From Actinospica robiniae DSM 44927 (GTDB taxonomy: Bacteria; Actinomycetota; Actinomycetes; Streptomycetales; Catenulisporaceae): 64,000 nt of DNA. Location: NCBI RefSeq assembly GCF_000504285.1, contig NZ_KI632511.1, forward strand, positions 927,372-991,371, read 5' to 3'. Below the pieces are notes generated by a model. It did not search any database, was not told the origin of the DNA, and saw only the letters and a list, made by a program, of their open reading frames with translations. Shown in pieces: positions 16,863-26,833 of the stretch. Both the position numbers and the translations under genes were made by a program. Position 1 is the stretch's first letter; every line of letters starts with the position of its first letter.

Positions 16863-17508
16863 ATTGACAAGCCCCTCGATCCGCGACGCGTTCTCCCGCA
16901 AGGTCATCGCGTGGGAGAGCAGCGATGTCGCGGACGCGGACCTGGTGTGCGCGGTCCTCGAGTACGCGCTGCGCTCCAGGCGCCCGCCTGCCGACGGCAG
17001 CCTCGTGCACCACGCGGACCACGGGTCGCAGTACACCTCGATCAAGCTGAGCACGCGGCTGGTGCGGGCCGGGATCACCGCGTCCATGGGCACGGTCGGG
17101 GACTCCTACGACAACGCCCTGGCCGAGAACATGTGGTCCACGCTCAAGACCGAGTGCGTGCGCCGCCGGGAGTTCGCCACCCGGGCCGAGGCGAACCAGG
17201 CCCTGTTCGAATACCTCGACGGGTTCTACAACCCGCGAAGGATCCAGCGCAATCTCGGCTACCGATCCCCGGACGAGTACGAAGCCGCCCACGACGCTGG
17301 CGAGTTGACCGCGGCCGACCTCGAGCGACTGGCGCGCGATGCGACCCGTCGCCGCCACCGCCGCACCGAGCGCGCGAAAAGCCCGGCACTACCGGCCGGC
17401 CCGCAGGCCCGGCAACTGCCCGGACAGCGACCCACACCCACCGCCAAACGGGTACCCCCATCCGGGCGAACCCGGCCACAACAAGAAAACACCAGATCAA
17501 CGGGCTAG
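16863..17508 (+). pseudogene. IS3-family transposase OrfB, 3' fragment
   Basis: This is the retroviral-integrase-like (rve) C-terminal half of an IS3 OrfB: DAFSRKVIAWE, then HHADHGSQYTS (second catalytic Asp region), MGTVGDSYDNALAENMWSTLKTE (catalytic Glu) and FYNPRRIQRNLGYRSPDEYE near the end. The N-terminal half, OrfA and the first Asp are missing; the fragment starts abruptly at the right end of IS256. An extra ~60-residue basic, Pro-rich tail follows the normal family end. Confidence 0.85.
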
Positions 17509-17533
17509 ATCACACGGAAAACTCTAGGGAAGC

Positions 17534-18709
17534 TCAGGGCCCGGGCCGGTCGGTGGGGTTGCCGAGGTCGGCGAGGATGGTGTGGGTGCGGGCGGTGTGC
17601 AGGGCGAGGGTGAAGGACATCCGGTCGGGGTCGGTGCCGGGGATTGTTTCGGCTGCTTCGCACATGAGGGTGCGTAGGGCCTGGTAGACGGTGAGGATGC
17701 CCCACATCTCCTGGGCCAGGCCCGCGGGGTCGCGTGAGCGTAGGACGCGTCCGTCGAGCAGGGTGTGGCGGATGGCGAGGAACGCGGTCTCGGTCTCCCA
17801 GCGTTCGTGGTAGAGGGCGAGGAGTGTGGGTGCGGGGTCGGACCGGTGTTCGAGCAGGGTGGTGATCAGCCGGTAGGTGCCGGTGTGGGTGGAGCCGTCG
17901 GTGGCGGTGACGGTGACCTCGGCTTCGATCACCCGCATCCTGAGTGTGCCGATCAGGGTGAGGTAGGAGCCGTCGGGTAGGTGTGCGAGCACGGGCGGGC
18001 GGCGGTTGGCGGTGGCGCGCACGAGCAGGTGTGCCCCGGTGCCGGCGGCTTTGGCCAGGAAACCGGCGGCGTCGAAGCCGCGGTCGGCCAGTAGCAGCAT
18101 GCTCGCGTCGAGGTGGGCAAGGAGTTTCTCGGCGTAGGCGATCTCCCCGGTGCCACTCGGTCCGAACACCGCTGCGGCCAGTGCGCGGGTGCCGGTCTCG
18201 GCCAGGGTCATGAGCATCAGCATCGGGTAGCCGGCGTGTCCGTGGCGTACCGGTGCGCGGCCGTAGACGGCCCGGTTGTCCGGGGTGTCGGGGATCTTGG
18301 TGGAGGAGCAGCCGTCGAACGCGACCGTGCGCCACCTGCGGTAGCGCGTTCCGGGGGTGTGTGGTTGCGCGATCGGGCCGGCGAGCACGTCGAAGAGCGC
18401 TTTGACCGGTTCCGGCCCGATCCGCCGGCGTGCGTCGCGCAACGCCTTCTCCGAGACCGCCGGTGCCCTCAGTCCCGCGCTCAGCACGGAGAACACCCCG
18501 GATATCGGGGCCTTCTCGAACAGCGCCATCGCCAGCACGAGGTAGAGCGCGACGCGTGAGGGCAGCCGGCGCACTCGCCGCTCGGTGCGGCCGGTCTCGG
18601 CGAGTACCGCGTCGACCAGCTCGAACGGGATCACCTGTGTCAAAGGACCGAGATGGCCCGCGGCGAAGGAACCACAGGCGCGCGTGATGGCGCGGGTAAG
18701 AGCGGGCAT
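17534..18709 (-). CDS. IS4-family transposase
   Basis: 391 aa. The N-terminal DDE_Tnp_1-associated domain is RAITRACGSFAAGHLGPLTQVIPFELVDAVL. The catalytic Asp regions are TVAFDGCSSTKIPDTPDN and LLLADRGFDAAGF, and the Glu region is LYHERWETETAFLAIRHTLLDGRVLRSRDP. The gene looks intact. The start ATG (MPALTRAI) is preferred over a TTG six codons upstream. The inverted ends of this element were not identified with certainty, so only the gene is given. It lies between the IS3 remnant and the right inverted repeat. Confidence 0.88.
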   Translation of the reverse strand: MPALTRAITRACGSFAAGHLGPLTQVIPFELVDAVLAETGRTERRVRRLPSRVALYLVLAMALFEKAPISGVFSVLSAGLRAPAVSEKALRDARRRIGPEPVKALFDVLAGPIAQPHTPGTRYRRWRTVAFDGCSSTKIPDTPDNRAVYGRAPVRHGHAGYPMLMLMTLAETGTRALAAAVFGPSGTGEIAYAEKLLAHLDASMLLLADRGFDAAGFLAKAAGTGAHLLVRATANRRPPVLAHLPDGSYLTLIGTLRMRVIEAEVTVTATDGSTHTGTYRLITTLLEHRSDPAPTLLALYHERWETETAFLAIRHTLLDGRVLRSRDPAGLAQEMWGILTVYQALRTLMCEAAETIPGTDPDRMSFTLALHTARTHTILADLGNPTDRPGP

Positions 18710-18876
18710 GGCAGACTTGGCAGGCAACGAGACCTCTGATTTCCCGGGCAGTCCTGGCAGACCGCACCGGTGTATCAGAGGTCTCGTCCCGTTCGCGCGT
18801 CCACCACCCCGACCAAGACCGACATGCCCTGAAAAGCACCACTTGACAGGGCCGGGAAACCCTTAACTACGCGGCA

Positions 18877-19216
18877 TTGGGGTTCTGCCGGGAGGTCAAG
18901 CGGCGCCATGCACAATCCACCACCAGCGGAAACCACCGCCGCTTGACCTCCCGGCAGGTCCCTGATTGCCTCCGGGGACCAACCGAGGAGAGAACACACC
19001 CCCGGCACCTGACCATCACGAACCCCAGCCCGTCCCCCACGCCAGCACCCACGCAAACCCGGCACTCTCTCCGAGGGAAGGGCCTGCCAGCGGCGACTTT
19101 GATCTTGAAACCGCAGCTCGCCCTGGCAACGTAACGGGTGGGCGGGTGGTCAGGTGAAACGGGCGACGCGAAGCGGCCGCACGCACCATGGCCCCACCAG
19201 CACTCAGCTGATCATC
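18877..19216 (-). repeat. Right copy of the ~350-bp inverted non-coding repeat
   Basis: Reverse-complement relative of 13615-13980. It includes the same 21-bp hairpin arms (18885-18905 and 18937-18957, 31-nt loop), CCTGATTGCCTCCGGGGACC, CCGAGGAGAGAA, AACCCGGCACTCTCTCCGAG, AACGGGTGGGCGGGTGG, GGCGACGCGAAGCGGCCGC and CAGCTGATCATC. It closes the insertion-sequence island next to the ggt gene. No gene was found in it. Confidence 0.8.
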
Positions 19217-19250
19217 GCTTCGCAGTAGACGAGCCGTCGGCCCAGCCCGC

Positions 19251-21056
19251 CTACCGTCCGGCCGCGTAGCCCTGCATCCCGCGCGGGTTGGCGCCCGCGC
19301 GCAGCACCCCGGTCCGCGGGTCGCGGGACACCGCCGAGAGCCGGCCCAGCGACCACGGGCCGGACTGCACCGGCAGGTGCCCGCGCTCGCGCAGCGCGTC
19401 GAACACCTCCCGCGGGAACCGCTCCTCGACCACCACGTCGAGGGGCGCGCGCGTGCGCGGGGTAAAGGACTGCGGGAAAGCCGAGGAGTGCCAGGCCGGG
19501 GCGTCGATCGAGGTCTGCAGGTCGAGCCCGTCCGCGATGTGGTTGAGCAGGAACAGCAGCTGCCACTGGTCCTGCTGGTCCCCGCCGGGCGTGCCGAACG
19601 CGGTCACCCCGCCCGCCCCGTCCGTGATCATCGAGGGGCTCAGCGTCGTGCGCGGGCGCTTGCCCGGGGCCAGGCTGTTGGGTAGCCCGGGCTCGAGCCA
19701 GAACATCTGCCCGCGGGTGCCGAGGCAGAACCCGAGCTCGGGAATCGTCGGGTTCGACTGCAGCCAGCCGCCGGACGGGGTGGCCGAGACCACATTGCCC
19801 CAGCGGTCCACCACGTCGATGTGGCAGGTGTCGCCGCGGGTCGCGCCGTTGGGCTCTGGCTTCTCCACGTTCGTCATGGCGTCGGCGACCGAGCCGGAGG
19901 CGGCCAGCGCCGCGGGGGAGGAGAGGAACCCGGGCAGCCGCGGCTCGCGGCCGCCCGGCGATCCGGGCCGCAGCTGCGCCGAGGCCGAGTCGCCGACCAG
20001 CGCCGCGCGGGCCTTGAGATACGCCGGGTCCAGCAGGTCCGGCATCGCCGCGAACGCCTCGGGCGAGTCGCCGAAGTAGGCCTCGCGGTCGGCGAAGGCG
20101 AGCTTGGCCACCTCGGCGACGCGGTGGATCCGCTCGGCGCTGCCGTGCGGCGGCAGCTCCCCGAGCGCCTCGAGCATGCCGAGCTGGATCAGCAGCGCAG
20201 GGCCCTGCGACCACGGCCCGGCCTTGTGCACGGTCACCCCGTGCCAGTCCAGGCTGACGGTCGGCTCGTACGCCGGGCGCCACGCGGCCAGGTCCGCGCC
20301 GGCGAGCAGGCCCCGGTGCGCCCGGCCAGACTCGTCGAACACCTCCCGCGCGGCGTGCGCGTCGATCGCCTCTGCCACGAAGCCCGTGTACCAAGCCTGA
20401 TACGCCGCCTCGAGCTGCGCTTCGCGGTCCGGTCCGGCCGCCTCCGCCTCGCTCAGCAGTCTGCGATAGGTCTCGGCCAGCTTCGGCAGCGCGAACATCC
20501 GGCCGGCCACGGGGGCCTCGCCGCCGGGCAGCCACTGTGCGGCCGAGTCGCTCCAGTGTGTGCGGAAGTGGCCGGCCACGGTCGCGATCGTGCGGGCGAC
20601 CCCGGGGACCAGCGGGTGGCCGTGCTCGGCGTATCCGATCGCGAACTCGATCACGTCGCGCAGCGGCAGCGTGCCGTGGTCGCGCAGCAGGGTCAGCCAC
20701 GCGCCCATCGCGCCCGGCACGACCGCCGGGAGCTGGCCGGTGCCCGGGATCAGTTCGAGGCCGAGCTCCTCGAAGCGCTCGATGGTGGCGGCGGCCGGCG
20801 CCGGTCCCTGGCCGCACAGCACCCGCGGGACCGGGTCGGCCGCGGTGGCCAGGATGATCGGCGCGTCGCCGGCCGGGCCGTTGAGGTGCGGCTCGACCAC
20901 GTGCAGGGTGAAAGCGGCGGCCACGGCGGCGTCGAACGCGTTGCCGCCGCGCTCGAGTGTCGCCATGCCGGCCGCGGTGGCCAGGTAGTGGGTACTGGCC
21001 ACCATGCCGAAAGTGCCGGCCAGTTCCGGACGGGTGGTGAATCCATCGATCGCCAT
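19251..21056 (-). CDS. ggt: Gamma-glutamyltransferase
   Basis: 601 aa. The N-terminal conserved segment is GMVASTHYLATAAGMATLERGGNAFDAAVA. The autoprocessing nucleophile is Thr410 in TRGDTCHIDVVD, followed by GNVVSATPSGGW and SPSMITDGAGGVTAFGTPGGDQQ, all in family order. The enzyme moves or hydrolyses gamma-glutamyl groups of glutathione-like or poly-gamma-glutamyl compounds. No clear signal peptide is seen, so it may act in the cytosol as in other actinomycetes. Start: ATG 21056 with GGGGG just upstream and TATGCT 8 nt before; ATG 21068 is an alternative. It is divergent from the proline iminopeptidase gene. Confidence 0.92.
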   Translation of the reverse strand: MAIDGFTTRPELAGTFGMVASTHYLATAAGMATLERGGNAFDAAVAAAFTLHVVEPHLNGPAGDAPIILATAADPVPRVLCGQGPAPAAATIERFEELGLELIPGTGQLPAVVPGAMGAWLTLLRDHGTLPLRDVIEFAIGYAEHGHPLVPGVARTIATVAGHFRTHWSDSAAQWLPGGEAPVAGRMFALPKLAETYRRLLSEAEAAGPDREAQLEAAYQAWYTGFVAEAIDAHAAREVFDESGRAHRGLLAGADLAAWRPAYEPTVSLDWHGVTVHKAGPWSQGPALLIQLGMLEALGELPPHGSAERIHRVAEVAKLAFADREAYFGDSPEAFAAMPDLLDPAYLKARAALVGDSASAQLRPGSPGGREPRLPGFLSSPAALAASGSVADAMTNVEKPEPNGATRGDTCHIDVVDRWGNVVSATPSGGWLQSNPTIPELGFCLGTRGQMFWLEPGLPNSLAPGKRPRTTLSPSMITDGAGGVTAFGTPGGDQQDQWQLLFLLNHIADGLDLQTSIDAPAWHSSAFPQSFTPRTRAPLDVVVEERFPREVFDALRERGHLPVQSGPWSLGRLSAVSRDPRTGVLRAGANPRGMQGYAAGR

Positions 21057-21147
21057 ACCCCGGAGCATAGTGCCCGTCCACGCTAAGCTGGGAAGCTCTC
21101 CGCCTTTCCTGAACCGGCTCTGAACCGCATGGATAAGGAGTGCCCTG

Positions 21148-22116
21148 ATGCCTGACCGCTTTCCACCCATCGAGCCCTACAACACCGGCCTGCTCGAGGT
21201 CGGCGACGGCAACCGGGTCTACTTCGAGGAGTGCGGCAACCCGGAGGGCAAGCCCGCGCTCGTCGTGCACGGCGGGCCCGGATCCGGCTGCCGGCCCGGC
21301 CATCGACGGGTCTTCGACCCGGAGAAGTACCGCATCGTCCTGTTCGACCAGCGCAACTGCGGCCGCAGCCTCCCGCACGCGAGCGACCCGGCCGTGGACC
21401 TCGCCGCCAACACCACCGACCACCTCATTGCCGACATGGAGCTGCTGCGCGAGCACCTCGGCATCGGTCAATGGCTGCTGTACGGCGGCTCGTGGGGCTC
21501 GACGCTGATCCTGGCCTACACCCTGCGCCATCCCGAGCGGGTCTCAGAAGTCGTCATCTCGGCCGTCACCATCGGGCGCGCCGCCGAGATCGAATGGCTC
21601 TACCAGGGCGTCGGACGGTACTTCCCCGAGCAGTGGGAACGTTTCCGGGACGCGGTGCCCGAGGCCGAGCGCGGCAAGGACGTCTTCGACCTGCTCGCCG
21701 CCTACGGCCGCCTGGCCCGCGACCCCGACCCGCTGATGCGTGAGCATGCCACCCGCGAGTGGCTGGCCTGGGAGGACGCCGTGATCTCGGTGGAGCCCAA
21801 CGGCACGCCCAACGCCTACAGCACGCGCCCGGCCTTCAACCTGAACGCGTTCGTGCGCATCTGCGCGCACTACTTCTCCCAGGACTGCTTCGTCGACGGC
21901 GACGCGCTGCTGCGCGACGCCGGACGGCTCGGGCACATCCCGGCCGTCTTCGCGCACGGCCGCTTCGACCTCGGCGGCCCGCTGATCTACGCGTGGGAGC
22001 TCGCCCACGCCTGGCCCGGTTCCCGGCTCGAGATCGTCGAGGACGCCGGGCACACCGGCAGCGACGCCATGGGCGCGGTGACCCGCGCGGCCATCGACGG
22101 GTTCGCCCGGCGCTGA
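21148..22116 (+). CDS. pip: Proline iminopeptidase (family S33)
   Basis: 322 aa, the usual length. Diagnostic segments are HGGPGSG (oxyanion, residues 41-47), FDQRNCGRSLPH, and YGGSWGSTLILAY with catalytic Ser115. Later, GRFDLGGPL and DAGHTGS carry the Asp and His. It releases N-terminal proline from peptides in the cytosol. Start ATG with AAGGAG 8 nt upstream. Divergent from ggt with only 91 bp between starts. Confidence 0.93.
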   Translation: MPDRFPPIEPYNTGLLEVGDGNRVYFEECGNPEGKPALVVHGGPGSGCRPGHRRVFDPEKYRIVLFDQRNCGRSLPHASDPAVDLAANTTDHLIADMELLREHLGIGQWLLYGGSWGSTLILAYTLRHPERVSEVVISAVTIGRAAEIEWLYQGVGRYFPEQWERFRDAVPEAERGKDVFDLLAAYGRLARDPDPLMREHATREWLAWEDAVISVEPNGTPNAYSTRPAFNLNAFVRICAHYFSQDCFVDGDALLRDAGRLGHIPAVFAHGRFDLGGPLIYAWELAHAWPGSRLEIVEDAGHTGSDAMGAVTRAAIDGFARR

Positions 22117-22132
22117 GCGAGCCGGCCGCGGG

Positions 22133-22681
22133 TCAGGCCTCGTCGAGGCCCTCGGCGTATTCGACCTCGAGCTCGCCGTCTTCGCCGTCGTCGGGGCCGG
22201 CGAGCTCGATCGCCTCCCGGATGTCCTTGATCAGCCGCGGCATCGCCGCCTCGATCAGGCTGAGCACGTGTTCGAACTCGGCGTTCCCGCCGTAGTACGG
22301 GTCCGGCACGTCGAGGCGGGTGCCGGCGGCCGGGTCGTAGGAACGCAGCAGCCTGAGCTTCGCGGTGTCCTGCGGGCCGCGCGCCTGCCGGCGCAGCTCC
22401 TGCAGGTGCCCGGTGTCCAGGGCCAGGACGAGGTCGTACGCGTCGAACCACTCGCGCCGGAACCGGCGGGCCTGGTGCGCCGAGGTGTAGCCGTGCCGTC
22501 GCAGGGTACGCACGGTGCGGTGGTCCGCCGGGTCGCCCACGTGCCAGCCGCCGGTGCCCGAGCTGTCCACCTCCACCCGCGCCCCGAGGCCTTCGCGGCC
22601 CAGGTGTCCGCGCAGCACGTGCTCGGCCATGGGGGAGCGGCAGATGTTGCCCGTGCACACGAACGTGACCCGATAGGGCAT
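22133..22681 (-). CDS. Low-molecular-weight protein tyrosine phosphatase
   Basis: 182 aa. The P-loop CTGNICRSP (Cys9 nucleophile, Arg15) lies at the N-terminus as in all LMW-PTPs, and VPDPYYGG holds the general-acid Asp. The acidic C-terminal tail (GPDDGEDGELEVEYAEGLDEA) goes beyond the usual ~155 residues. It dephosphorylates tyrosine-phosphorylated proteins, or arginine-phosphate in some relatives. Start ATG with GGAAGGA 7 nt upstream. Converges on pip. Confidence 0.92.
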   Translation of the reverse strand: MPYRVTFVCTGNICRSPMAEHVLRGHLGREGLGARVEVDSSGTGGWHVGDPADHRTVRTLRRHGYTSAHQARRFRREWFDAYDLVLALDTGHLQELRRQARGPQDTAKLRLLRSYDPAAGTRLDVPDPYYGGNAEFEHVLSLIEAAMPRLIKDIREAIELAGPDDGEDGELEVEYAEGLDEA

Positions 22682-22858
22682 CCCTGGTCCTTCCGTCGAC
22701 GTCGGGACAACCAGCATAGATCCACGGGTTCGACGGCCCGTCACGGCCCGCGCATCCGGCGCCCGCCGCGTGCGCGGGCGAGGTGCGCCCCGGCGCGATA
22801 GATTCGAAGACGCGAGCCCCCGGCGACGGGCGGCGGGAGACGGAAGGGGCGCGGAGAC

Positions 22859-23638
22859 GTGGACGCGCGGTCGGCGATCGATCTCAACAGCGACCTCGGC
22901 GAGGGCTTCGGTGCCTGGCGGATGGGCGACGACGAGGCCTTGCTCGCCGTCGTCACCAGCGCCAACATCGCCTGCGGCTTCCACGCCGGGGATCCGGGCA
23001 CGATGCGGCGCACCTGCCGGACCGCGGCCGAACGCGGCGTGGCCGTCGGCGCGCACGTCAGCTACCGCGACCTTGCCGGATTCGGACGCCGGCCGATGCG
23101 GGTGCCCGCGCAGGAACTGGCTGATGAGATCACGTATCAGATCGCCGCGCTCGACGGCTTCGCGCGCCTCGCCGGGACGCGCGTGCGCTACGTCAAGCCG
23201 CACGGCGCGCTGTACAACACCGTCGCCGTCGACGCCGAGCAGGCCGGCGCGCTCGCCGACGCCGTACACCGCTACGACCCGCGGATGCCGGTGGTCGGCC
23301 TGGCCGGCTCGGCCGGCCTGCGGATCGCGGCCGAGCGCGGGCTGCCGGTGGTCGCCGAGGCTTTCGCAGACCGCGCCTACACCCCGGACGGCACCCTCGC
23401 CCCGCGCTCCCAGCCCGGCTCCGTCCTGCACGAGGCGGCCGAGATCGTCGAACGCTGCCTGGCCATGGTGCGCGAGGGCCGCGTCGCCGCGGTGGACGGC
23501 ACCCCGATCGCGCTGCACGCCGACACCGTGTGCGTCCACGGCGACACCCCCGGCGCGGTGCGGATCGCGCAGGAGCTGCGCGCCGGACTGCTCGCCGCGG
23601 GAATCGAGCTACGGCCGTTCGCCGACACAGAGTCCTGA
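22859..23638 (+). CDS. pxpA: 5-oxoprolinase subunit A (LamB/YcsF family)
   Basis: 259 aa. Family segments are IDLNSDLGEGFG at the N-terminus, SANIACGFHAGDP, VGAHVSYRDLAGFGRRPM, RYVKPHGALYNT and EAFADRAYTPDGTLAPRS. PxpA works with PxpB and PxpC to hydrolyse 5-oxoproline with ATP, but neither partner is adjacent. The GTG start has GAAGGGGCGCGGAG upstream. It lies near ggt and pip, other enzymes that handle glutamyl or prolyl peptides. Confidence 0.9.
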   Translation: MDARSAIDLNSDLGEGFGAWRMGDDEALLAVVTSANIACGFHAGDPGTMRRTCRTAAERGVAVGAHVSYRDLAGFGRRPMRVPAQELADEITYQIAALDGFARLAGTRVRYVKPHGALYNTVAVDAEQAGALADAVHRYDPRMPVVGLAGSAGLRIAAERGLPVVAEAFADRAYTPDGTLAPRSQPGSVLHEAAEIVERCLAMVREGRVAAVDGTPIALHADTVCVHGDTPGAVRIAQELRAGLLAAGIELRPFADTES

Positions 23639-23730
23639 CGCAGTCCTGAGGCAAGGGGGGCGGACGTCCGCCCGGCGACGGCGTACGCTACCGCATGAGC
23701 GTCGGCCCACACTGAGGAAATCCCGCTGCC

Positions 23731-24741
<1,011 letters not shown>

Positions 24742-24747
24742 CGTCGC

Positions 24748-25227
24748 TCAGCCCTGCGCGTCGTCGCCGATCGCGTCGGTCAGGGCGCGCAGCACGGGCA
24801 GGGCGGCTTCGAGCGCTGCGACGTCCTGCGCGCTGAGCCGGCCGAGCTGGCGGGCGAAGAGTTCGGCGCGCTCGTCGGCCCACCGCTCCAGCCGCTCCCG
24901 GCCGGCCTCGGTGGCCCGCAGCACGGCGCCGCGACGGTCGGTGGGGGAGGTCTCCCGGTCCAGGTACCCGAGCTTGATCAAGTGCTGGACCTGCGTGGAG
25001 ACCGAGTTGCCGGCCAGGTGCAGCTCGCGCGCCGCGGCCGTCACGGAGATCCCGGGCTGCTCGATCACCAGGCGCAGCAGCTCGCCCTGCGCACCCGCCA
25101 GCGGCTCGAAGTGCAGTTGCGAGCGCACCCGCCGCCGCACCGTACGGTGCAGTCCCGCGAGCGAAGACGCCAGGTCCCCGGCCAGGCGCAGCCGGCCGGT
25201 CGGCGACGGGGTGTCAGCTGCCGTCAT
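24748..25227 (-). CDS. MarR family transcriptional regulator
   Basis: 159 aa. The DNA-binding core is PGISVTAAARELHLAGNSVSTQVQHLIKLGYL, then the wing RETSPTDRRGAVLRATEAGRERLERW. The target is unknown; it converges with the NADP oxidoreductase and diverges from a methyltransferase, either of which it might control. Start ATG has TAGCCT 6 nt upstream, a leaderless pattern. Confidence 0.87.
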   Translation of the reverse strand: MTAADTPSPTGRLRLAGDLASSLAGLHRTVRRRVRSQLHFEPLAGAQGELLRLVIEQPGISVTAAARELHLAGNSVSTQVQHLIKLGYLDRETSPTDRRGAVLRATEAGRERLERWADERAELFARQLGRLSAQDVAALEAALPVLRALTDAIGDDAQG

Positions 25228-25305
25228 GGGCCAAGGCTATATCCACGGCCGTTCAGGCGGGGAAAACCAGTTGGCCCGGGGCGTCGCGCCCGCGATACTG
25301 CGCGC

Positions 25306-26076
25306 GTGACGGAACCGACCGACTCAGTGTTCTCCGACGCCGACGTCGCCGAGCTCTACGACGTGCTCAACCCGTGGAACAGCGGCGGGTTCCGGGCCGA
25401 CGCGGCCTTCTACGACCCGCGGATCCTCGCGGCCGCATCCGTGCTCGACGTCGGCTGCGGCACCGGCAGCGCCCTCAAGGCCGCCCGCGCGGCCGGACAC
25501 ACCGGCCGACTCGTCGGAATCGACCCGGACGTGGCCGCGCTCGAGCGAGCCCGCCGGTGCGACGAGGTCGCATGGGTGGAGGGGCGCGCGGCGGACGTCG
25601 GCCGATGGCCGGGCGCATTCGAGCTCGCCGTCATGACCGGCAACGCCTTCCAGTGCCTGATCGAGGACGACGACGTGCGCGCCTCGCTCGCCGCCGTGCG
25701 CACGGCCCTGTGCCCGGGCGGACGGTTCGCCTTCGAGACCAGGCATCCGCAGGCGCGGGCCTGGCAGGATTGGCCCATCGGAGTGACACGGGCTCAGCTG
25801 CCCGACGGCCGAGTCCTCCATGTGACGTACCAGATCGATGCGATCGTCGGCGACGTCGTACACGTCGCCGAGATCACCGCCTCGCCCGGCGTCGACGCAG
25901 CACCCGACCGTGTCCTGCGCGTCGACCGGATGCCGCTGCGGTTTCTCGACGTGCCGAAGCTCAACGGGTTCCTGGCCGGTGCCGGCTTCGCGATCGGGCA
26001 GCAGCACGGCGGTTGGGTCGGGGAGCCGCTGAGCCCGCAGAGCACGATGATCGTCACGGTCGCCCGGCGCCTCTGA
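25306..26076 (+). CDS. Class I SAM-dependent methyltransferase
   Basis: 256 aa. Motif I is VLDVGCGTGSALKAARAAG, followed by the acidic end of strand 2 (GIDPDVAAL) and FELAVMTGNAFQCL, then LCPGGRFAFETRHP. The N-terminal SVFSDADVAELYDVLNPWN is typical of a common actinobacterial group of unknown substrate. Start GTG 25306 lies 6 nt after GATACT, with TTGGCC 17 bp further upstream; the mRNA would be leaderless. Confidence 0.85.
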   Translation: MTEPTDSVFSDADVAELYDVLNPWNSGGFRADAAFYDPRILAAASVLDVGCGTGSALKAARAAGHTGRLVGIDPDVAALERARRCDEVAWVEGRAADVGRWPGAFELAVMTGNAFQCLIEDDDVRASLAAVRTALCPGGRFAFETRHPQARAWQDWPIGVTRAQLPDGRVLHVTYQIDAIVGDVVHVAEITASPGVDAAPDRVLRVDRMPLRFLDVPKLNGFLAGAGFAIGQQHGGWVGEPLSPQSTMIVTVARRL

Positions 26077-26101
26077 AGGCCGGCCGGTTCGGGCCCCGCC
26101 T

Positions 26102-26665
26102 CTACGCGGGCTGCTTGGCCTCCGTCAGCACGCCCGCGAGCAGCACGTCGAGCATGGCGGGCGCCATCGACGGGTTGTCCTGGGCGGCCATGGCGATGCC
26201 GTAGACCATCCGCATGATCGTGCCCGGCTCGATCTCCGGGCGCGCCTCACCCGTCTGCTGCGCCCGCTCGAGCATCTCGGCCCAGACGGCGTGCACCGTG
26301 CCGCGGCAGGTGGTCAGCGCGGCCGGCACCGGCGCGGTGTCCGAGAGCAGCGCCTGCACCGCGCGCTTGATCGCGCTGTTGCGCATGCTCATGCGCAGGT
26401 AGGCGCGGATGAACGCGTCCAGCGCAGCGCCCGGGGGCTCGGTCGCGATCAGCCGCTTGCCTTCCTCGGAGAGCTCCTCGAGGTCGGCCACGTAGACCGC
26501 GGCCAGCAGGTCCGCCCGGGTGGGGAAGTGGCGGTAGAGCGTGCCCGCGCCGACCCCGGCCCGCCGGGCGATCTCGTCCAGCGGCGCGTCGTTGCCGAGC
26601 TCCACGAACAGCTCGCGGGCAGCCGCGATCAGCGCTTCGTAGTTGCGACGGGCATCGGCTCGCAT
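26102..26665 (-). CDS. TetR family transcriptional regulator
   Basis: 187 aa. The N-terminal helix-turn-helix is ALIAAARELFVELGNDAPLDEIARRAGVGAGTLYRHFPTRADLLAAVY; the C-terminal ligand domain ends GVLTEAKQPA. Start ATG 26665 has GAGGAG 7 nt upstream; an ATG 14 codons earlier would overlap the operator. It is divergent from an MFS exporter and two matching palindromes lie between, which points to repression of both genes. Confidence 0.9.
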   Translation of the reverse strand: MRADARRNYEALIAAARELFVELGNDAPLDEIARRAGVGAGTLYRHFPTRADLLAAVYVADLEELSEEGKRLIATEPPGAALDAFIRAYLRMSMRNSAIKRAVQALLSDTAPVPAALTTCRGTVHAVWAEMLERAQQTGEARPEIEPGTIMRMVYGIAMAAQDNPSMAPAMLDVLLAGVLTEAKQPA

Positions 26666-26685
26666 GCTGGGCTCCTCGGAACAGA

Positions 26686-26772
26686 CGGAGAAAGTCTCCG
26701 TTTCCACTTGCTAACCGGAGATGGTCTCCGTATAGTCGTTCTCGGCACTAAGTGGAGAGTAGCTCCACTTAG
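26686..26772. promoter_or_regulatory. TetR-MFS divergent control region with three palindromes
   Basis: Two copies of CGGAGAnnnTCTCCG lie at 26686-26700 and 26716-26730, centres 30 bp apart. A different palindrome with perfect 10-bp arms, CTAAGTGGAG-n5-CTCCACTTAG, lies at 26748-26772. All are between the TetR start and the MFS start. The paired sites are good candidates for TetR binding. The third may be a weaker site (it keeps GGAG...CTCC) or belong to another regulator. Confidence 0.7.
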
Positions 26773-26833
26773 CCCAACCGCGCCACCCCCTCCCGACATT
26801 CCACCACTTCCGAGTCTTCCGGAGTACCCAGCC

